Source: Microbacterium sp. H83
Lineage (GTDB): Bacteria; Actinomycetota; Actinomycetes; Actinomycetales; Microbacteriaceae
Length of the DNA stretch: 64,000 nucleotides
Direction of reading: 5' to 3'
Assembly: GCF_001650405.1 (NCBI RefSeq)
Contig: NZ_LWCU01000013.1
Coordinates: 1-64,000, forward strand
In this document: positions 1 to 9,590 of the stretch, one piece after another
How positions within the stretch are numbered: the stretch's first letter is position 1
Layout of the letters: each line of letters begins with the position of its first letter
Notes under the pieces: model-generated
Seen by the model: only the letters and a program-made list of their open reading frames with translations
Database searches by the model: none
Told to the model about the DNA's origin: nothing
Made by a program: the position numbers and the translations under genes

Positions 1-83
1 ACATTCCGAACCCGGAAGCTAAGCCTCACAGCGCCGATGGTACTGCAGGGGGGACCCTGTGGGAGAGTAGGACACCGCCGGAC
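1..83 (+). rRNA. rrf: 5S ribosomal RNA, 3' portion (5' end outside window)
   Basis: The first ~83 bases read as the 3' two thirds of a bacterial 5S rRNA. The conserved loop CCGAACCCGGAAGCTAAG is at positions 6-23, followed by the GCGCCGATGGTACTGC and GGGAGAGTAGGACACCGCC elements. The 3' boundary near 83 is an estimate. An intrinsic terminator follows at once, so this is the end of an rRNA operon whose 16S and 23S genes lie upstream of the window. Long ORFs running rightward over this stretch are not real genes. Confidence 0.93.
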
Positions 84-94
84 TCCTTTTAGAC

Positions 95-126
95 AGAGAA
101 GCCACCCAATGCTGGGTGGCTTCTCT
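95..126 (+). terminator. Intrinsic terminator of the rRNA operon
   Basis: A 14-bp perfect stem: AGAGAAGCCACCCA (95-108) pairs with TGGGTGGCTTCTCT (113-126) across a 4-nt loop. It starts about a dozen bases after the 5S 3' end. There is no strong T tract, which is usual in GC-rich actinobacteria. It also separates the rRNA operon from the convergent IclR gene ending at 139. Confidence 0.85.
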
Positions 127-138
127 GCGTTAACGCGT

Positions 139-915
139 CTACCGCTTGAGGCGGGACTCGAGCACGGATGCCGTCTCCGCGACGGCCTCCGCGAGCACCT
201 TCTCGTCGAGCTCCTGGTCGGCCCAGGTCACCGCGACAGCGGCGATCGGCCAGCCGGTGTGGTCGCGGACCGCCGCGCCCACGCTGCGCAGGCCGTCGGC
301 GACCTCGCTGTCCTCGGTCGCGAAGCCCCGTGCCCGTACGGTGCGCAACAGCTCTCGCAGCTCCCGCGGGGTGCGAGGGCCGAGCCCTGTGCGATCCGGG
401 AACGCGGAGGTGTCGGGATACAGCGCCCGGACCTGCTCACGGGGGAGAGCGGCGAGCATCGCGCGTCCCGACGCGGTGAGGTGTGCCGGAAGGCGCACGC
501 CGACGTCGGTGACGAGCGCCGGACGTCGGGGGGCGCGCTCCTCGACGATGTACAGGACATCGCCTCCGCTCATGACGGCGAGGTGCGCGCTCTCACCGAG
601 CGCATCGGAGAGACCGGCCACCAGCGGCCGTCCGATCCGTGCCAGCGGCTGCTGACGCGCGTACCCGCCGGCGAGCTCGAACGCGGAGGTGCCGAGACCC
701 CAGCGCCGCTCCTCCCGGAGATGCAGGACGAAGCCGTGCGCGGCGAGCGTCGTCAGCAGATGGTAGACCGTCGACCGGGGCAGCCCGAGCTCGCGGGCTA
801 TCGCGGACGCTGCCACCGGTGCCGGGCGTCCCGCCAGATAGCGCAGGATGCGCAGAGTTCCGTCTGCCGCCGGCACCTGGCCGACTGTCGTCGAATTGTC
901 TGGGATCACAGACAC
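139..915 (-). CDS. IclR family transcriptional regulator, probable regulator of the hut operon
   Basis: 258-residue protein of normal IclR length. An N-terminal winged helix-turn-helix lies at about residues 18-75 (helices around ASAIARELGLPRSTVYHLLTTL). It is followed by the C-terminal effector-binding domain typical of the family, which senses small molecules and controls catabolic genes. The start is GTG at 915. The gene is divergent from hutH with about 52 bp between the two starts, so the same intergenic DNA probably carries both promoters. Control of hutHUIG by histidine or urocanate is inferred from position only; many bacteria use HutC (GntR) or HutP instead, so an IclR here would be a lineage-specific arrangement. 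Confidence 0.88.
   Translation of the reverse strand: MSVIPDNSTTVGQVPAADGTLRILRYLAGRPAPVAASAIARELGLPRSTVYHLLTTLAAHGFVLHLREERRWGLGTSAFELAGGYARQQPLARIGRPLVAGLSDALGESAHLAVMSGGDVLYIVEERAPRRPALVTDVGVRLPAHLTASGRAMLAALPREQVRALYPDTSAFPDRTGLGPRTPRELRELLRTVRARGFATEDSEVADGLRSVGAAVRDHTGWPIAAVAVTWADQELDEKVLAEAVAETASVLESRLKR
897..914. promoter_or_regulatory. Inverted repeat, candidate IclR operator
   Basis: Perfect dyad TGTCTG-GGATCA-CAGACA overlapping the first codons of the IclR gene and about 55 bp upstream of the hutH start. IclR proteins commonly autoregulate by binding short palindromes in the divergent intergenic region. The dyad is seen directly; its use as an operator is inference. Confidence 0.4.
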
Positions 916-967
916 AGGATGTCACGATCGCCTGTCCGATGCGACCGGACGGGTGTGGAATCGAGAC

Positions 968-2509
968 ATGAGTCACGCTTCCCCCGTCGTCATCGGCGAC
1001 AGCCCGCTGAGCACCGCCGACGTCGTCGCGGTCGCACGCCACGGCGCCGCGGTCACCATCAGCCCTGCCGCTCTCGATCGTGTGGAGCAGACGCGTCGGG
1101 TGGTCGACGGGCTCGCCGCCGACCCGCATCCGCACTACGGCGTGTCCACCGGCTTCGGCGCCCTCGCGACGACGTTCATCCCCGGCGAGCGTCGCCTGCA
1201 GCTGCAGGCCAGTCTGATCCGTTCGCACGCGGCCGGCACCGGAGCAGAGGTCGAGCGCGAGGTCGTCCGCGGACTCCAGCTCCTCCGACTCCAGACCCTG
1301 GCATCCGGCCGCACCGGCGTGCGCGCGGTCGTCGTCGAGACGTACGCGGCTCTGCTGAACGCCGGCATCACTCCTGTCGTGCGGGAGTACGGCTCGCTCG
1401 GGTGTTCGGGAGATCTCGCGCCCCTCGCGCACATTGCCCTCGCCGCGATGGGCGAGGGCGAGGTCCGCGATCGCACGGGGGAGCTCGTGCCGGCATCCGC
1501 AGCGCTGGCGGCATCCGGCATCGTGCCGCTCACTCTCGTCGAGAAGGAGGGCCTCGCCCTCATCAACGGCACCGACGGGATGCTGGGGATGCTGGTGCTC
1601 GCGCTCCACGACCTCGAGGCTCTGCTCCTGACCGCCGACGCGGCAGCCGCGATGTCGATCGAGTCGCAGCTGGGCACGGACGCGGTGTTCGCGGCCGACC
1701 TCATGGCGTTGCGGCCTCAGACGGGTCAGGGGGAGTCCGCCGCCCATCTCCGCGCCTTCCTGCGTGACTCGCCCCTCGTCCACAGTCACAAGGGTCCCGA
1801 GGACGGCCGGGTGCAGGACGCGTACTCGCTGCGCTGCTCGCCGCAGGTGCACGGCGCCGCGCGCGACACGATGGCCCACGCCGCTACCGTCGCCGGGCGC
1901 GAGCTGGCCAGCGTGATCGACAACCCGGTGATCACCCTCGACGGACGCATCGAGTCCAACGGCAACTTCCACGGCGCCCCGGTGGCCGCCGTGCTCGACT
2001 TCCTGGCCATCTCGGTGGCGGACGTCGCCTCCGTGTCGGAGCGACGCACCGACCGTGCGCTCGACCCCTCGCGGAGCCGAGGTCTTCCGCCGTTCCTCGC
2101 CGACGAGGTGGGCGTCGATTCCGGGCTGATGATCGCGCAGTACGCCGCCGCCGGCATCGTGTCCGAGCTCAAGCGACTCGCCGTCCCTGCATCCGTCGAC
2201 TCGATCCCGTCGTCGGCGATGCAGGAGGACCACGTGTCGATGGGGTGGGCCGCCGCGCGCAAGCTGCGCCGGGCGATCGACGGACTCGCACGCGTGCTCG
2301 CGATCGAGATCCTCACCGCAGCCAGGGCTCTCGACCTCCGGGCGCCGCTGCAGGCGGGGCCGGCGACCGGCGCGGTGCGCGATCTCGTGCGCACCGTCGC
2401 GGCGGGGCCCGGCCCCGACCGACACCTCTCACCCGAGATGGAGGCCGTGACCGCGCTCGTGCAGTCCGGCGCCGTCGCCCGTATCGCGAAGGAGCATGCG
2501 CATGACTGA
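968..2509 (+). CDS. hutH: Histidine ammonia-lyase
   Basis: Deaminates L-histidine to urocanate, the first step of histidine catabolism. 513 residues from the ATG at 968, usual for the family. The MIO prosthetic group forms from Cys146-Ser147-Gly148 inside [14 protein letters not shown]. Most proteobacterial enzymes have Ala-Ser-Gly, but Cys-Ser-Gly is, to my recollection, the actinobacterial form. Other hallmarks are the HYGVSTGFG segment near the N terminus, the DNPV segment and the [11 protein letters not shown] segment. First gene of a tightly packed operon; its stop overlaps the start of hutU by 8 nt. The long ORF reading upstream of 968 lacks homology and includes the intergenic region. 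Confidence 0.96.
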   Translation: MSHASPVVIGDSPLSTADVVAVARHGAAVTISPAALDRVEQTRRVVDGLAADPHPHYGVSTGFGALATTFIPGERRLQLQASLIRSHAAGTGAEVEREVVRGLQLLRLQTLASGRTGVRAVVVETYAALLNAGITPVVREYGSLGCSGDLAPLAHIALAAMGEGEVRDRTGELVPASAALAASGIVPLTLVEKEGLALINGTDGMLGMLVLALHDLEALLLTADAAAAMSIESQLGTDAVFAADLMALRPQTGQGESAAHLRAFLRDSPLVHSHKGPEDGRVQDAYSLRCSPQVHGAARDTMAHAATVAGRELASVIDNPVITLDGRIESNGNFHGAPVAAVLDFLAISVADVASVSERRTDRALDPSRSRGLPPFLADEVGVDSGLMIAQYAAAGIVSELKRLAVPASVDSIPSSAMQEDHVSMGWAAARKLRRAIDGLARVLAIEILTAARALDLRAPLQAGPATGAVRDLVRTVAAGPGPDRHLSPEMEAVTALVQSGAVARIAKEHAHD

Positions 2510-4175
2510 CATCACCACCCCGAGCCCGGCGGGTCCGCGCGTCGTGCGCGCAGCGCGCGGCAACCAGCGCACCGCGAAGAGCTGGGGCGCGGAGGCCGCG
2601 AAGCGGATGCTGATGAACAACCTCGATCCCGAGGTCGCCGAGCATCCGGAGGACCTCGTCGTCTACGGCGGCACCGGGAAGGCCGCCCGCAGCTGGGAGG
2701 CCTACGACGCGATCGTGCGCACGCTGGACGAGCTCGAGCCCGACGAGACGCTGCTCGTGCAGTCGGGCAAGCCGGTGGGCGTGTTCCGCACCCACGAATG
2801 GGCGCCGCGTGTGCTGATCGCCAACTCGAACCTCGTGGGGGACTGGGCAACCTGGCCCGAGTTCCGCCGGCTCGAGGAGCTCGGCCTCATGATGTACGGC
2901 CAGATGACCGCCGGCTCCTGGATCTACATCGGCACGCAGGGGATCCTGCAGGGCACGTACGAGACCTTCGCCGCGGTCGCGCGCTCGCTCGGCAGGGACT
3001 CCCTCGCGGGGACCCTGACGCTCACGGCTGGCGCAGGCGGCATGGGAGGCGCGCAGCCGTTGGCCGTGACCCTCAACGAAGGCGCCGTGCTCATCGTCGA
3101 TGTCGACGAATCCCGGCTCGCCCGCCGCGTCGAGCACGGGTACCTCGACGAGTACACGACCGATCTCGACGCGGCCGTGTCCCGGGTCGTCGCCGCCAAG
3201 GAGGCGGGCGAGGCCCTGTCGGTCGGCGTCGTCGGCAATGCGGCGGAGGTGTTCCCGGAACTGCACAGACGCGGAGTGCCGATCGACATCGTCACCGATC
3301 AGACGAGCGCGCACGATCCGCTCGCGTATCTGCCGGTCGGCATCCCCCTCGCCGAGTGGAAGGCCGAAGCCGGCCGCGACCCGGCAGGGTTCACCCACCG
3401 CTCGCGGGAGTCGATGGCGCAGCACGTCGCCGCGATGGTCGCGTTCCAGGACGCCGGAGCCGCGGTCTTCGACTACGGGAACTCGATCCGCGCCGAGGCG
3501 CAGCTGGGTGGATTCGCCCGTGCCTTCGAGTTTCCGGGGTTCGTCCCCGCCTACATCCGCCCGCAGTTCGAGGAGGGGCGGGGACCGTTCCGCTGGGCCG
3601 CCCTCTCGGGCGACCCGGAGGACATCCACAGGACCGATCGAGCGATCGCCGAGCTCTTCCCCGAGGACAAGGCGTTGCACCGATGGCTCGACAAGGCGGG
3701 GTCGGCGGTGCACTTCGAGGGTTTGCCCGCGCGCATCTGCTGGCTCGGCTACAAGGAGCGTCACCTCGCCGGGCTGAAGTTCAACGAGATGGTCGCATCC
3801 GGCGAGCTGTCCGCACCGATCGTCATCGGCCGCGATCACCTCGACTCGGGTTCGGTCGCGTCTCCGTATCGCGAGACCGAGGCGATGAAGGACGGATCGG
3901 ATGCCATCGCCGACTGGCCCATGCTCAACGCCCTGCTGAACACGGCATCCGGCGCATCCTGGGTGTCTCTGCACCACGGTGGCGGCGTGGGCATCGGCCG
4001 ATCGATCCACGCGGGCCAGGTCTCGGTGGCCGACGGGTCGGCTCTCGCGGCCGAGAAGCTCGAGCGCGTGCTCACGAACGATCCCGGCACGGGCGTGATG
4101 CGCCACGTCGACGCCGGGTACGAGCACGCCCGCGACATCGCGCGCGAGCGCGGCCTGAAGGTGCCGATGCTGTGA
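2502..4175 (+). CDS. hutU: Urocanate hydratase (urocanase)
   Basis: Converts urocanate to 4-imidazolone-5-propionate using tightly bound NAD+. 557 residues, normal length. Recognised from [40 protein letters not shown] and the glycine-rich [19 protein letters not shown]. The active-site region CWLGYKERH holds the conserved Cys, and a C-terminal [15 protein letters not shown] is present. The start at 2502 is preferred over the in-frame ATG at 2496 because the GAAGGAG Shine-Dalgarno (about 2488-2494) then sits at a workable distance. The gene overlaps hutH by 8 nt and the hutI GTG by 4 nt, implying translational coupling. Confidence 0.97.
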   Translation: MTDITTPSPAGPRVVRAARGNQRTAKSWGAEAAKRMLMNNLDPEVAEHPEDLVVYGGTGKAARSWEAYDAIVRTLDELEPDETLLVQSGKPVGVFRTHEWAPRVLIANSNLVGDWATWPEFRRLEELGLMMYGQMTAGSWIYIGTQGILQGTYETFAAVARSLGRDSLAGTLTLTAGAGGMGGAQPLAVTLNEGAVLIVDVDESRLARRVEHGYLDEYTTDLDAAVSRVVAAKEAGEALSVGVVGNAAEVFPELHRRGVPIDIVTDQTSAHDPLAYLPVGIPLAEWKAEAGRDPAGFTHRSRESMAQHVAAMVAFQDAGAAVFDYGNSIRAEAQLGGFARAFEFPGFVPAYIRPQFEEGRGPFRWAALSGDPEDIHRTDRAIAELFPEDKALHRWLDKAGSAVHFEGLPARICWLGYKERHLAGLKFNEMVASGELSAPIVIGRDHLDSGSVASPYRETEAMKDGSDAIADWPMLNALLNTASGASWVSLHHGGGVGIGRSIHAGQVSVADGSALAAEKLERVLTNDPGTGVMRHVDAGYEHARDIARERGLKVPML

Positions 4176-5383
4176 GCACCACGCTGATCACGAACATCGG
4201 AGAGCTGACGACGAACGTGCCGTCGACCGACGGCGACCGCCTCGGCACCCTGCACGATGCGGCGGTCCTCATCGACCGCGACCGGATCGCCTGGGTCGGA
4301 ACGACTCAGGGCGCCCCGACCGCGGACACCACGGTCGACGCCGCAGGGCGGGCGGTCGTGCCCGGCTTCGTCGACAGCCACAGCCACGTCGTGTTCGCCG
4401 GGGATCGAGCGGCCGAGTTCGAGGCCAGGATGGCGGGCGAGAAGTACGCGGCCGGCGGCATCCGCTCCACGGTCGCGGCGACCAGGGCCGCGAGCGACGA
4501 CGACCTCCGCACGCGTCTGCGGGGCTTCGTCGACGAGATGCTCGCGCAGGGTACGACGACGGTGGAGATCAAGAGCGGCTACGGCCTGAGCGTCGCCGCC
4601 GAGGAGCGCCTCGTGCGCCTGGCCGCCGAGGTGACATCCGAGGTCACGTATCTCGGTGCGCACGTGGTGCCGGCCGAGTACGCCGACCGTGCCGACGAGT
4701 ACGTCGACCTGGTGACCGGTCCGATGCTCGACGCATGCGCTCCGCACGCGAAGTGGATCGACGTGTTCTGCGAGACCGGCGCGTTCACGGTCGAGCAGTC
4801 GCGGCGCGTGCTCGAGGCGGGCATCGCCGAGGGTCTCGTCCCCCGAGTGCACGCGAGCCAGCTCGGCCCCGGCGACGGCGTGCGCCTCGCGGTCGAGCTC
4901 GGCGCGGCATCCGTCGACCACGGCACGTACCTGACGGATGCGGACATCGCGGCGCTCGCCGGATCCGACACGGTGCTCACGCTGCTGCCGGGGGTCGAGT
5001 TCTCGACGCGTCAGCCGTACCCCGACGCCCGTCGGCTGATCGACGCGGGCGTCACGGTGGCGATCGCCTGCGACACCAACCCGGGATCGAGCTTCACCTC
5101 GTCGATGCCGTTCTGCATCGCGCTGGCGGTCCGCGACATGGGGATGACGCCCGCCGAGGCGGTGTGGGCGGCGACCGCCGGGGGAGCGCGGGCGCTGCGC
5201 CGCGACGACATCGGCGTCCTCGCACCCGGCGCGCGCGCCGACCTCGTGCTGCTGTCGGCGCCGACCCGCATCCACCTCGCGTACCGTCCGGGTGTCCCCC
5301 TGATCGACGGGGTCTGGAAGGACGGTGTCGCGGTCGCTGCGAAGACATCGGGGACGGAGGGCCATGGCGCTGTCGCACGATGA
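4172..5383 (+). CDS. hutI: Imidazolonepropionase
   Basis: Opens the imidazolone ring to give N-formimino-L-glutamate, the third step of the Hut pathway. 403 residues from a GTG that overlaps the hutU stop (GTGA). Amidohydrolase-superfamily metal site: His70 and His72 in [10 protein letters not shown]; further downstream the conserved [17 protein letters not shown] and [14 protein letters not shown] segments. The C terminus holds the usual beta-sandwich return segment ([12 protein letters not shown]). A much longer ORF reads upstream in this frame through hutU but has no homology there. The following gene begins 20 nt before this stop. Confidence 0.96.
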   Translation: MSTTLITNIGELTTNVPSTDGDRLGTLHDAAVLIDRDRIAWVGTTQGAPTADTTVDAAGRAVVPGFVDSHSHVVFAGDRAAEFEARMAGEKYAAGGIRSTVAATRAASDDDLRTRLRGFVDEMLAQGTTTVEIKSGYGLSVAAEERLVRLAAEVTSEVTYLGAHVVPAEYADRADEYVDLVTGPMLDACAPHAKWIDVFCETGAFTVEQSRRVLEAGIAEGLVPRVHASQLGPGDGVRLAVELGAASVDHGTYLTDADIAALAGSDTVLTLLPGVEFSTRQPYPDARRLIDAGVTVAIACDTNPGSSFTSSMPFCIALAVRDMGMTPAEAVWAATAGGARALRRDDIGVLAPGARADLVLLSAPTRIHLAYRPGVPLIDGVWKDGVAVAAKTSGTEGHGAVAR

Positions 5384-6269
5384 CCTCTGGCCGCGCGCCG
5401 GATCCTGGCCGGATCACGCCTCGGGACAGGAGGCGGATGCGGCGCTGCTCGGCGTGCCGACCTGGCGCACCTCGCTCTCCCCGACCGGCGCGCACGCGAC
5501 GCCCGCAGCCGTCCGAGAGGCGCTGACCCGGTACAGCGCGACGCTGATGGGCCCGCCGGCCGTCGATCTGAACGAGGCCCTGCGGGTCGTCGACGGCGGC
5601 GATGTGACGGAACCGGACGGCGACGCCGGCATCTCGGCCACCGTCGCTCGCGTGCGGGAGATCGCCGAGGACGCTCGTCTCGTGATCGCGCTCGGGGGCG
5701 ACAATGCACTGACCTACCCGGTCGCTCGAGGAGCCCGGGCCACCGGACTCATCACCATCGACGCCCACTTCGACCTGCGCGACGGCGTCTCGAACGGATC
5801 GCCCGTGCGACGACTGATCGAGGATGCTCCCGACGGCGAGCGGATCGATCCGACGCGGGTCGTCCAGATCGGCATCGCCGACTTCGCGAACTCCGCCGCC
5901 TACGCGGCGCGCGCCGCCGAGTGGGGCATCCGTGTGATCACCCTCGACGAGGTCCGACGACGGGGCACCCCAGAGGTGGTCGCCGAGGCGATCGGCGTCG
6001 CGGGATCCGGTGCCGCGGCCCGCGTCCATCTCGACGTCGATGTCGACGCGGCCGACCGTGCGGCGGCGCCCGGATGCCCGGCGAGCGTCCCCGGCGGCTT
6101 CGCCGCGGGGGAGCTGCGCGCGCTCGTGCGGGCGATCGTCGCGGATCCGCGCGTGGTCAGCGCCGACATCGCCGAAGTCGACGCGACCGCCGATGCCGAC
6201 GACCTGCGCACCGTGCGGCTGGCGGCTCTGTGCGTGCTCGAGATGCTCGCGGCCCTCGCCGGGCGCTGA
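5364..6269 (+). CDS. hutG: Formimidoylglutamase-type arginase-family hydrolase
   Basis: Last gene of the operon; predicted to hydrolyse N-formimino-L-glutamate to glutamate and formamide with a binuclear Mn site. 301 residues. Arginase/agmatinase motifs: DAHFD (Asp133, His135, Asp137) and HLDVDVD (Asp224, Asp226, Asp228). The first metal motif reads LGGDNALT, so the usual His of GGDH/GGGH is Asn114. I believe this variant occurs in other actinobacterial members but cannot check. GACGGAGG lies a few bases upstream of the ATG at 5364. With hutH, hutU and hutI this gives a complete route from histidine to glutamate. Confidence 0.88.
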   Translation: MALSHDDLWPRAGSWPDHASGQEADAALLGVPTWRTSLSPTGAHATPAAVREALTRYSATLMGPPAVDLNEALRVVDGGDVTEPDGDAGISATVARVREIAEDARLVIALGGDNALTYPVARGARATGLITIDAHFDLRDGVSNGSPVRRLIEDAPDGERIDPTRVVQIGIADFANSAAYAARAAEWGIRVITLDEVRRRGTPEVVAEAIGVAGSGAAARVHLDVDVDAADRAAAPGCPASVPGGFAAGELRALVRAIVADPRVVSADIAEVDATADADDLRTVRLAALCVLEMLAALAGR

Positions 6270-6298
6270 TCACCCGGCGCGTCAGGCGCCGGGGATCA
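6267..6298. terminator. Bidirectional terminator between hutG and the DUF445 gene
   Basis: Strong hairpin: TGATCACCCGGCGC (6267-6280) pairs with GCGCCGGGGATCA (6286-6298), with one bulged base and a 5-nt loop. It covers the stop codons of two convergent genes, so it can serve both directions. No T tract is present. Confidence 0.65.
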
Positions 6299-7559
6299 GC
6301 AGGTGCGCCACCGTGAAGATGGCCAGACCGGCGAGCGCGCCGACGAACGTGCCGTTCAGCCGGATGTACTGCAGGTCGCGACCGACCATGAGCTCGATCT
6401 TCTCGGTCGTCTCGACCGGATCCCACCGCTCGACGGTGTCGGTGATGATCGAGGCGATGTCGTGGCGGTACCGGTCGACGACGAAGACGGCGGCGTCCGA
6501 GACCCAGGTGTCGACACGGCGCTGCAGCGCGGCATCCGTCGTCAGGCGCTCGCCGATCTCCTGCAGCGCCTGCGCCGCACGGACCCGCAGTCCGCTCTCG
6601 GGATCGGCGAGGGCTGTGAGCAGACCGGCTTTGGCCGTGTTCCACGCCTCGGCGGCGAGGGCTCCGACCCGGGGGCTGTCGAACAGCGTCGCCTTGGCGT
6701 TCTCGAGCTTCGCCCTCGTCGCGGGATCGTTCTGCAGGCTGTCGGCGAGCCGCACCAGGTAGCCGTCGACGGCGAGACGGGCCGGATGCTGCGGATCGGC
6801 CTGCATCGCGCGCACGAACTTGACCGCCTCGTTGTACGCGGTGTCGTCGACGAAGCGGTGCGCGAGCTTCGGCACCCACCCGGGCAGTCTGCGCGAGATG
6901 AGTCCGGCGAACGACGTCGCATTCGCGTCGAGCCAGCGTCCGACGCTGTCGACGGCGAGGTCGACCGCACCGTGGTGCGCGCCGGCCTCGACGATCTTCT
7001 CCAGCCACGCGCCGGCCGGAGGACCCCACTCGGGTGTGACGAGGTGCTCGCGCGCGAGGTCCGTGATGAGGTCGCGCACGTCGTCGTCACTGAGGGCGTT
7101 GAGCACGGCGGTCGCGATCGCCGCGCCCTCCGTGCCGACGCGCTGGGCGTGCGCCGGCTCTCGGAGCCACTCGCCGGCTCGCTGCGCGATGGCGGTGCTG
7201 GCGAGCTTGGTGCGCACGACGCCCGCTTCGAGGAAGTTCGTCTCGACGAACTCGCCGAGGGTCCGGCCGATCTCGTCCTTGCGGTTCGGGATGATCGCGG
7301 TGTGCGGGATCGGGAGTCCGAGCGGCCGACGGAACAGCGCGGTGACGGCGAACCAGTCGGCGAGGGCGCCGACCATGCCGCCCTCCGCAGCCGCGCGCAC
7401 GTAGCCCAGCCACGGCTGTCGCTCCTGGAGCCAGAACGCGACGACGAAGACCACCGCCATGAAGATCAGCGCGCCGAGCGCCACCGCCTTCATGCGCCGG
7501 AGGGCGCGCAGCCGCACCTGATCTGCGGGAGAGAGGAGCGCCATCGGTGTTCGCGGCAT
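6282..7559 (-). CDS. DUF445 family membrane protein
   Basis: 425-residue protein. A single membrane segment lies near the N terminus (about residues 24-45, rich in A, V and F), followed by the family signature AAEGGMVGALADWFAVTALFRRPLG and PHTAIIPNRKDEIG. A long helical central region follows, and a second hydrophobic segment sits at the extreme C terminus. DUF445 (YjiN/YheB-like) proteins have no established biochemical role; a membrane-anchored scaffold is only a guess. An alternative start is the Met at 7544. The gene is divergent from the metal-sensor gene and the two annotated starts overlap by 2 nt, so one of the starts is probably too long. Confidence 0.85.
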   Translation of the reverse strand: MPRTPMALLSPADQVRLRALRRMKAVALGALIFMAVVFVVAFWLQERQPWLGYVRAAAEGGMVGALADWFAVTALFRRPLGLPIPHTAIIPNRKDEIGRTLGEFVETNFLEAGVVRTKLASTAIAQRAGEWLREPAHAQRVGTEGAAIATAVLNALSDDDVRDLITDLAREHLVTPEWGPPAGAWLEKIVEAGAHHGAVDLAVDSVGRWLDANATSFAGLISRRLPGWVPKLAHRFVDDTAYNEAVKFVRAMQADPQHPARLAVDGYLVRLADSLQNDPATRAKLENAKATLFDSPRVGALAAEAWNTAKAGLLTALADPESGLRVRAAQALQEIGERLTTDAALQRRVDTWVSDAAVFVVDRYRHDIASIITDTVERWDPVETTEKIELMVGRDLQYIRLNGTFVGALAGLAIFTVAHLLIPGA

Positions 7560-7866
7560 GACGCCATCCTTTCACGCGGACTACGCTCGACACGTGATCG
7601 AAGACATCAAGAAGCGCGCGCTGCACCGCACCAGCATCCTCGAAGGGCAGATGCGCGGCGTCGCGCGGATGATCGAGAACGAGGAGTACTGCATGGACAT
7701 CATCACGCAGTCCCGCGCGATCCAGCGCTCGCTGGAGTCGCTGAACCGTCTGCTGCTCGAGAACCACCTCCGCACGCACGTGACCCACATGTTCGACGAG
7801 GGCGGGGAGGAGCGCGACAAGGCCGTCGACGAACTGCTCAAGGCGTTCGACTTCGACCGCAGGTAG
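7558..7866 (+). CDS. CsoR/RcnR/FrmR family metal- or aldehyde-sensing repressor
   Basis: 102-residue all-helical repressor of the DUF156 family. The ligand pattern can be aligned to CsoR: Cys in EYCMD (the CsoR Cys36 position), His in ENHL (His61 position), and His in LRTHV where copper sensors have Cys65. The x-Cys-His-His pattern is closer to Ni/Co-sensing RcnR than to Cu-sensing CsoR, although an N-terminal His ligand is not clear. FrmR-type formaldehyde sensing is another option. A shorter start at the GTG at 7594 gives a 90-residue protein beginning VIEDIKKRALHR and would avoid overlap with the divergent gene. No metal transporter lies next to it. Confidence 0.85.
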   Translation: MTPSFHADYARHVIEDIKKRALHRTSILEGQMRGVARMIENEEYCMDIITQSRAIQRSLESLNRLLLENHLRTHVTHMFDEGGEERDKAVDELLKAFDFDRR

Positions 7867-7884
7867 CGCCCTCCCCGTCGTCGG

Positions 7885-9432
7885 TCACCGCGTGCCGTCG
7901 AAGACCTCGCCCTCCATGGCGTCGTAGCCCTCGGCCTGCGGGTCTCCGTGCGAACCTCCGGACAGCGCGTACTCCTCCTCGGGGGAGAGGACGAGCCGAT
8001 GCCGGAAGAAGAGCCCGAACCCGAGCAGGATGACGGCGTACACGATGGCGATCGCGATGATCGCCGGACCGAACGTCGGGTTCAGCAGGAAGCCCACGAA
8101 GATGAGGGCGGCGATCACGAGGGCGATGACCGCTCCGGGAACGCCCCACGGAGACACGTACGGACGGTCGACGTTCGGGAACTTCCTGCGCAGGATGATG
8201 AACGACACGAGCTGCAGGCCGTAGGCGACGACCGCGCCCCAGACCGCGATGTTCAGGACGATCGCGCCGGCGACCGTGCCCGCGCCCTCCGAGTCGACCG
8301 CGGTGAGCACGTCGAGCACGATCAGCGCGACGAAGCCGATGGCGGCGCCGACGGTGAGCGCGACCCACGGGGTCTGCCGCTTTCCGGTGAGCGAGAGGAA
8401 GCGCGGGTAGTACCCGGCACGCGACAGCGAGTACATGTTGCGTCCGTAGGCGAACATGATGCCCTGCAGCGACGCGAGCAGACCGATCAGCGCGAATAGG
8501 GCGAGGACGGCGGCGAGCTGGTCTCCGACGATCGCGCGGAACCCGTCGAGCAGCGGCTCGCCGGCGACGCCGGTCGCCTCCGCCCCGATCACGCCGGTGT
8601 TGAGGAACAGCACGAGCAGGCCCGTCACGATGAGGGTGCCGCGGGCCCAGAAGCCGGCCTTCGGGATGTCGCGCGTCGGGTTGTGCGACTCCTCGGCGGC
8701 GAGCGGCAGCTCCTCGATCCCGAGGAAGAACCACATCGCGAACGGCAGCGCGAACAGGATCGGCAGCACGCCGTGCGGGAGGAAGGCGGTCTGCCCCTCA
8801 TCGGGGACGATGTCCCACAGCGCGTCCCACGAGAAGGCGCCTGAGAAGAGGGCCATCGCCGAGAAGACGAGGATGATCCCGATGGAGATCACCGACACCA
8901 CGATCGCGAACCGGAAGGAGATCGCGGCTCCCGCGGAGTTCAACGCGATGAACACGACGTAGAGGATCAGGTACCAGGCCCACCCCGGCAGCTCGAGACC
9001 GAGCAGCTCGCTCGTGATGCCGTTTGCATACGACGCGGAGAAGTAGACGATCACCGCGGTGGTCGCGACATACTCGATCGTCTCGGCGGCGCCGGTCACG
9101 AGACCGCCCCAGGGGCCCATCGCCGATCGTGCGAACGAGTACGCACCGCCCGTGTGCGGCATCGCGGCCGCCATCTCGCCGATCGCGAAGATCATGCCGT
9201 AGTACATCGCCACGAGGATCACGAAGGCGATCAGCATCCCGCCGAAGCCGGCGAAGTCGATGCCGAAGATCCAGCCGGAGAAGTCGCCCGAGATGACGGC
9301 GGCGACGGCGAGACCCCAGAGCCCCCAGACTCCGGCGGATCTCTTGAGGGTGCGTTTCTCGAAGTACTCGCTCCCGGCACGTGTATAGGTCGCTCCGGCG
9401 ACCTTGCGGGATTCACTGCTCTGCTCAGACAT
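7885..9432 (-). CDS. APC-superfamily amine permease, ethanolamine-permease-like
   Basis: 515-residue membrane carrier with about 12 hydrophobic segments. The N terminus (EYFEKRTLKRSAG, then WGLAVAAVISGDFSGWIFG) is characteristic of the ethanolamine permease (Eat) group of the APC superfamily. The conserved IGEMAAAMPHTGGAYSFAR loop is present. The ATG at 9432 is chosen over one 7 codons upstream because GGAGAG sits just ahead of it. The gene is divergent from the gamma-glutamylamide synthetase at 9591, so import and activation of the same amine are probably coordinated. Substrate (ethanolamine, putrescine or another amine) is inferred. Confidence 0.85.
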   Translation of the reverse strand: MSEQSSESRKVAGATYTRAGSEYFEKRTLKRSAGVWGLWGLAVAAVISGDFSGWIFGIDFAGFGGMLIAFVILVAMYYGMIFAIGEMAAAMPHTGGAYSFARSAMGPWGGLVTGAAETIEYVATTAVIVYFSASYANGITSELLGLELPGWAWYLILYVVFIALNSAGAAISFRFAIVVSVISIGIILVFSAMALFSGAFSWDALWDIVPDEGQTAFLPHGVLPILFALPFAMWFFLGIEELPLAAEESHNPTRDIPKAGFWARGTLIVTGLLVLFLNTGVIGAEATGVAGEPLLDGFRAIVGDQLAAVLALFALIGLLASLQGIMFAYGRNMYSLSRAGYYPRFLSLTGKRQTPWVALTVGAAIGFVALIVLDVLTAVDSEGAGTVAGAIVLNIAVWGAVVAYGLQLVSFIILRRKFPNVDRPYVSPWGVPGAVIALVIAALIFVGFLLNPTFGPAIIAIAIVYAVILLGFGLFFRHRLVLSPEEEYALSGGSHGDPQAEGYDAMEGEVFDGTR

Positions 9433-9505
9433 CCGCTCTCCGTTCGCATGCATGCGGGCGCCGGGTGTGCACCTTGCGGATGATTGTGACAGTCAATGGT
9501 GGTTT

Positions 9506-9521
9506 CGTCTACCTTTAGACG
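9506..9521. promoter_or_regulatory. Perfect inverted repeat, candidate FadR/GntR operator
   Basis: CGTCTA-CCTT-TAGACG lies in the 158-bp divergent region between the permease and the synthetase gene. Its GT-(N)-AC outline resembles operators of FadR-subfamily GntR proteins, and such a regulator is encoded at 13895 in the same cluster. A possible -10 element TACTCT follows at about 9532-9537. A second short dyad, ATTG-N7-CAAT, lies at about 9483-9497. Regulatory role is inference. Confidence 0.4.
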
Positions 9522-9590
9522 GCGCGGTGATCTACTCTGAGGGCGAAGCCGGTCGGCCGATCGCCTCACCGCACGAGAACGGAGCGTCAG

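Noticed and set aside
37..967. Long rightward frame across the 5S rRNA and IclR gene
   Set aside because: Covers an rRNA gene, its terminator and an antisense gene; no homology in the translation.
1403..1411. HutH MIO triad Cys-Ser-Gly as a possibly aberrant active site
   Set aside because: To my knowledge actinobacterial histidine ammonia-lyases carry this variant; Ser and Gly that form the MIO are intact.
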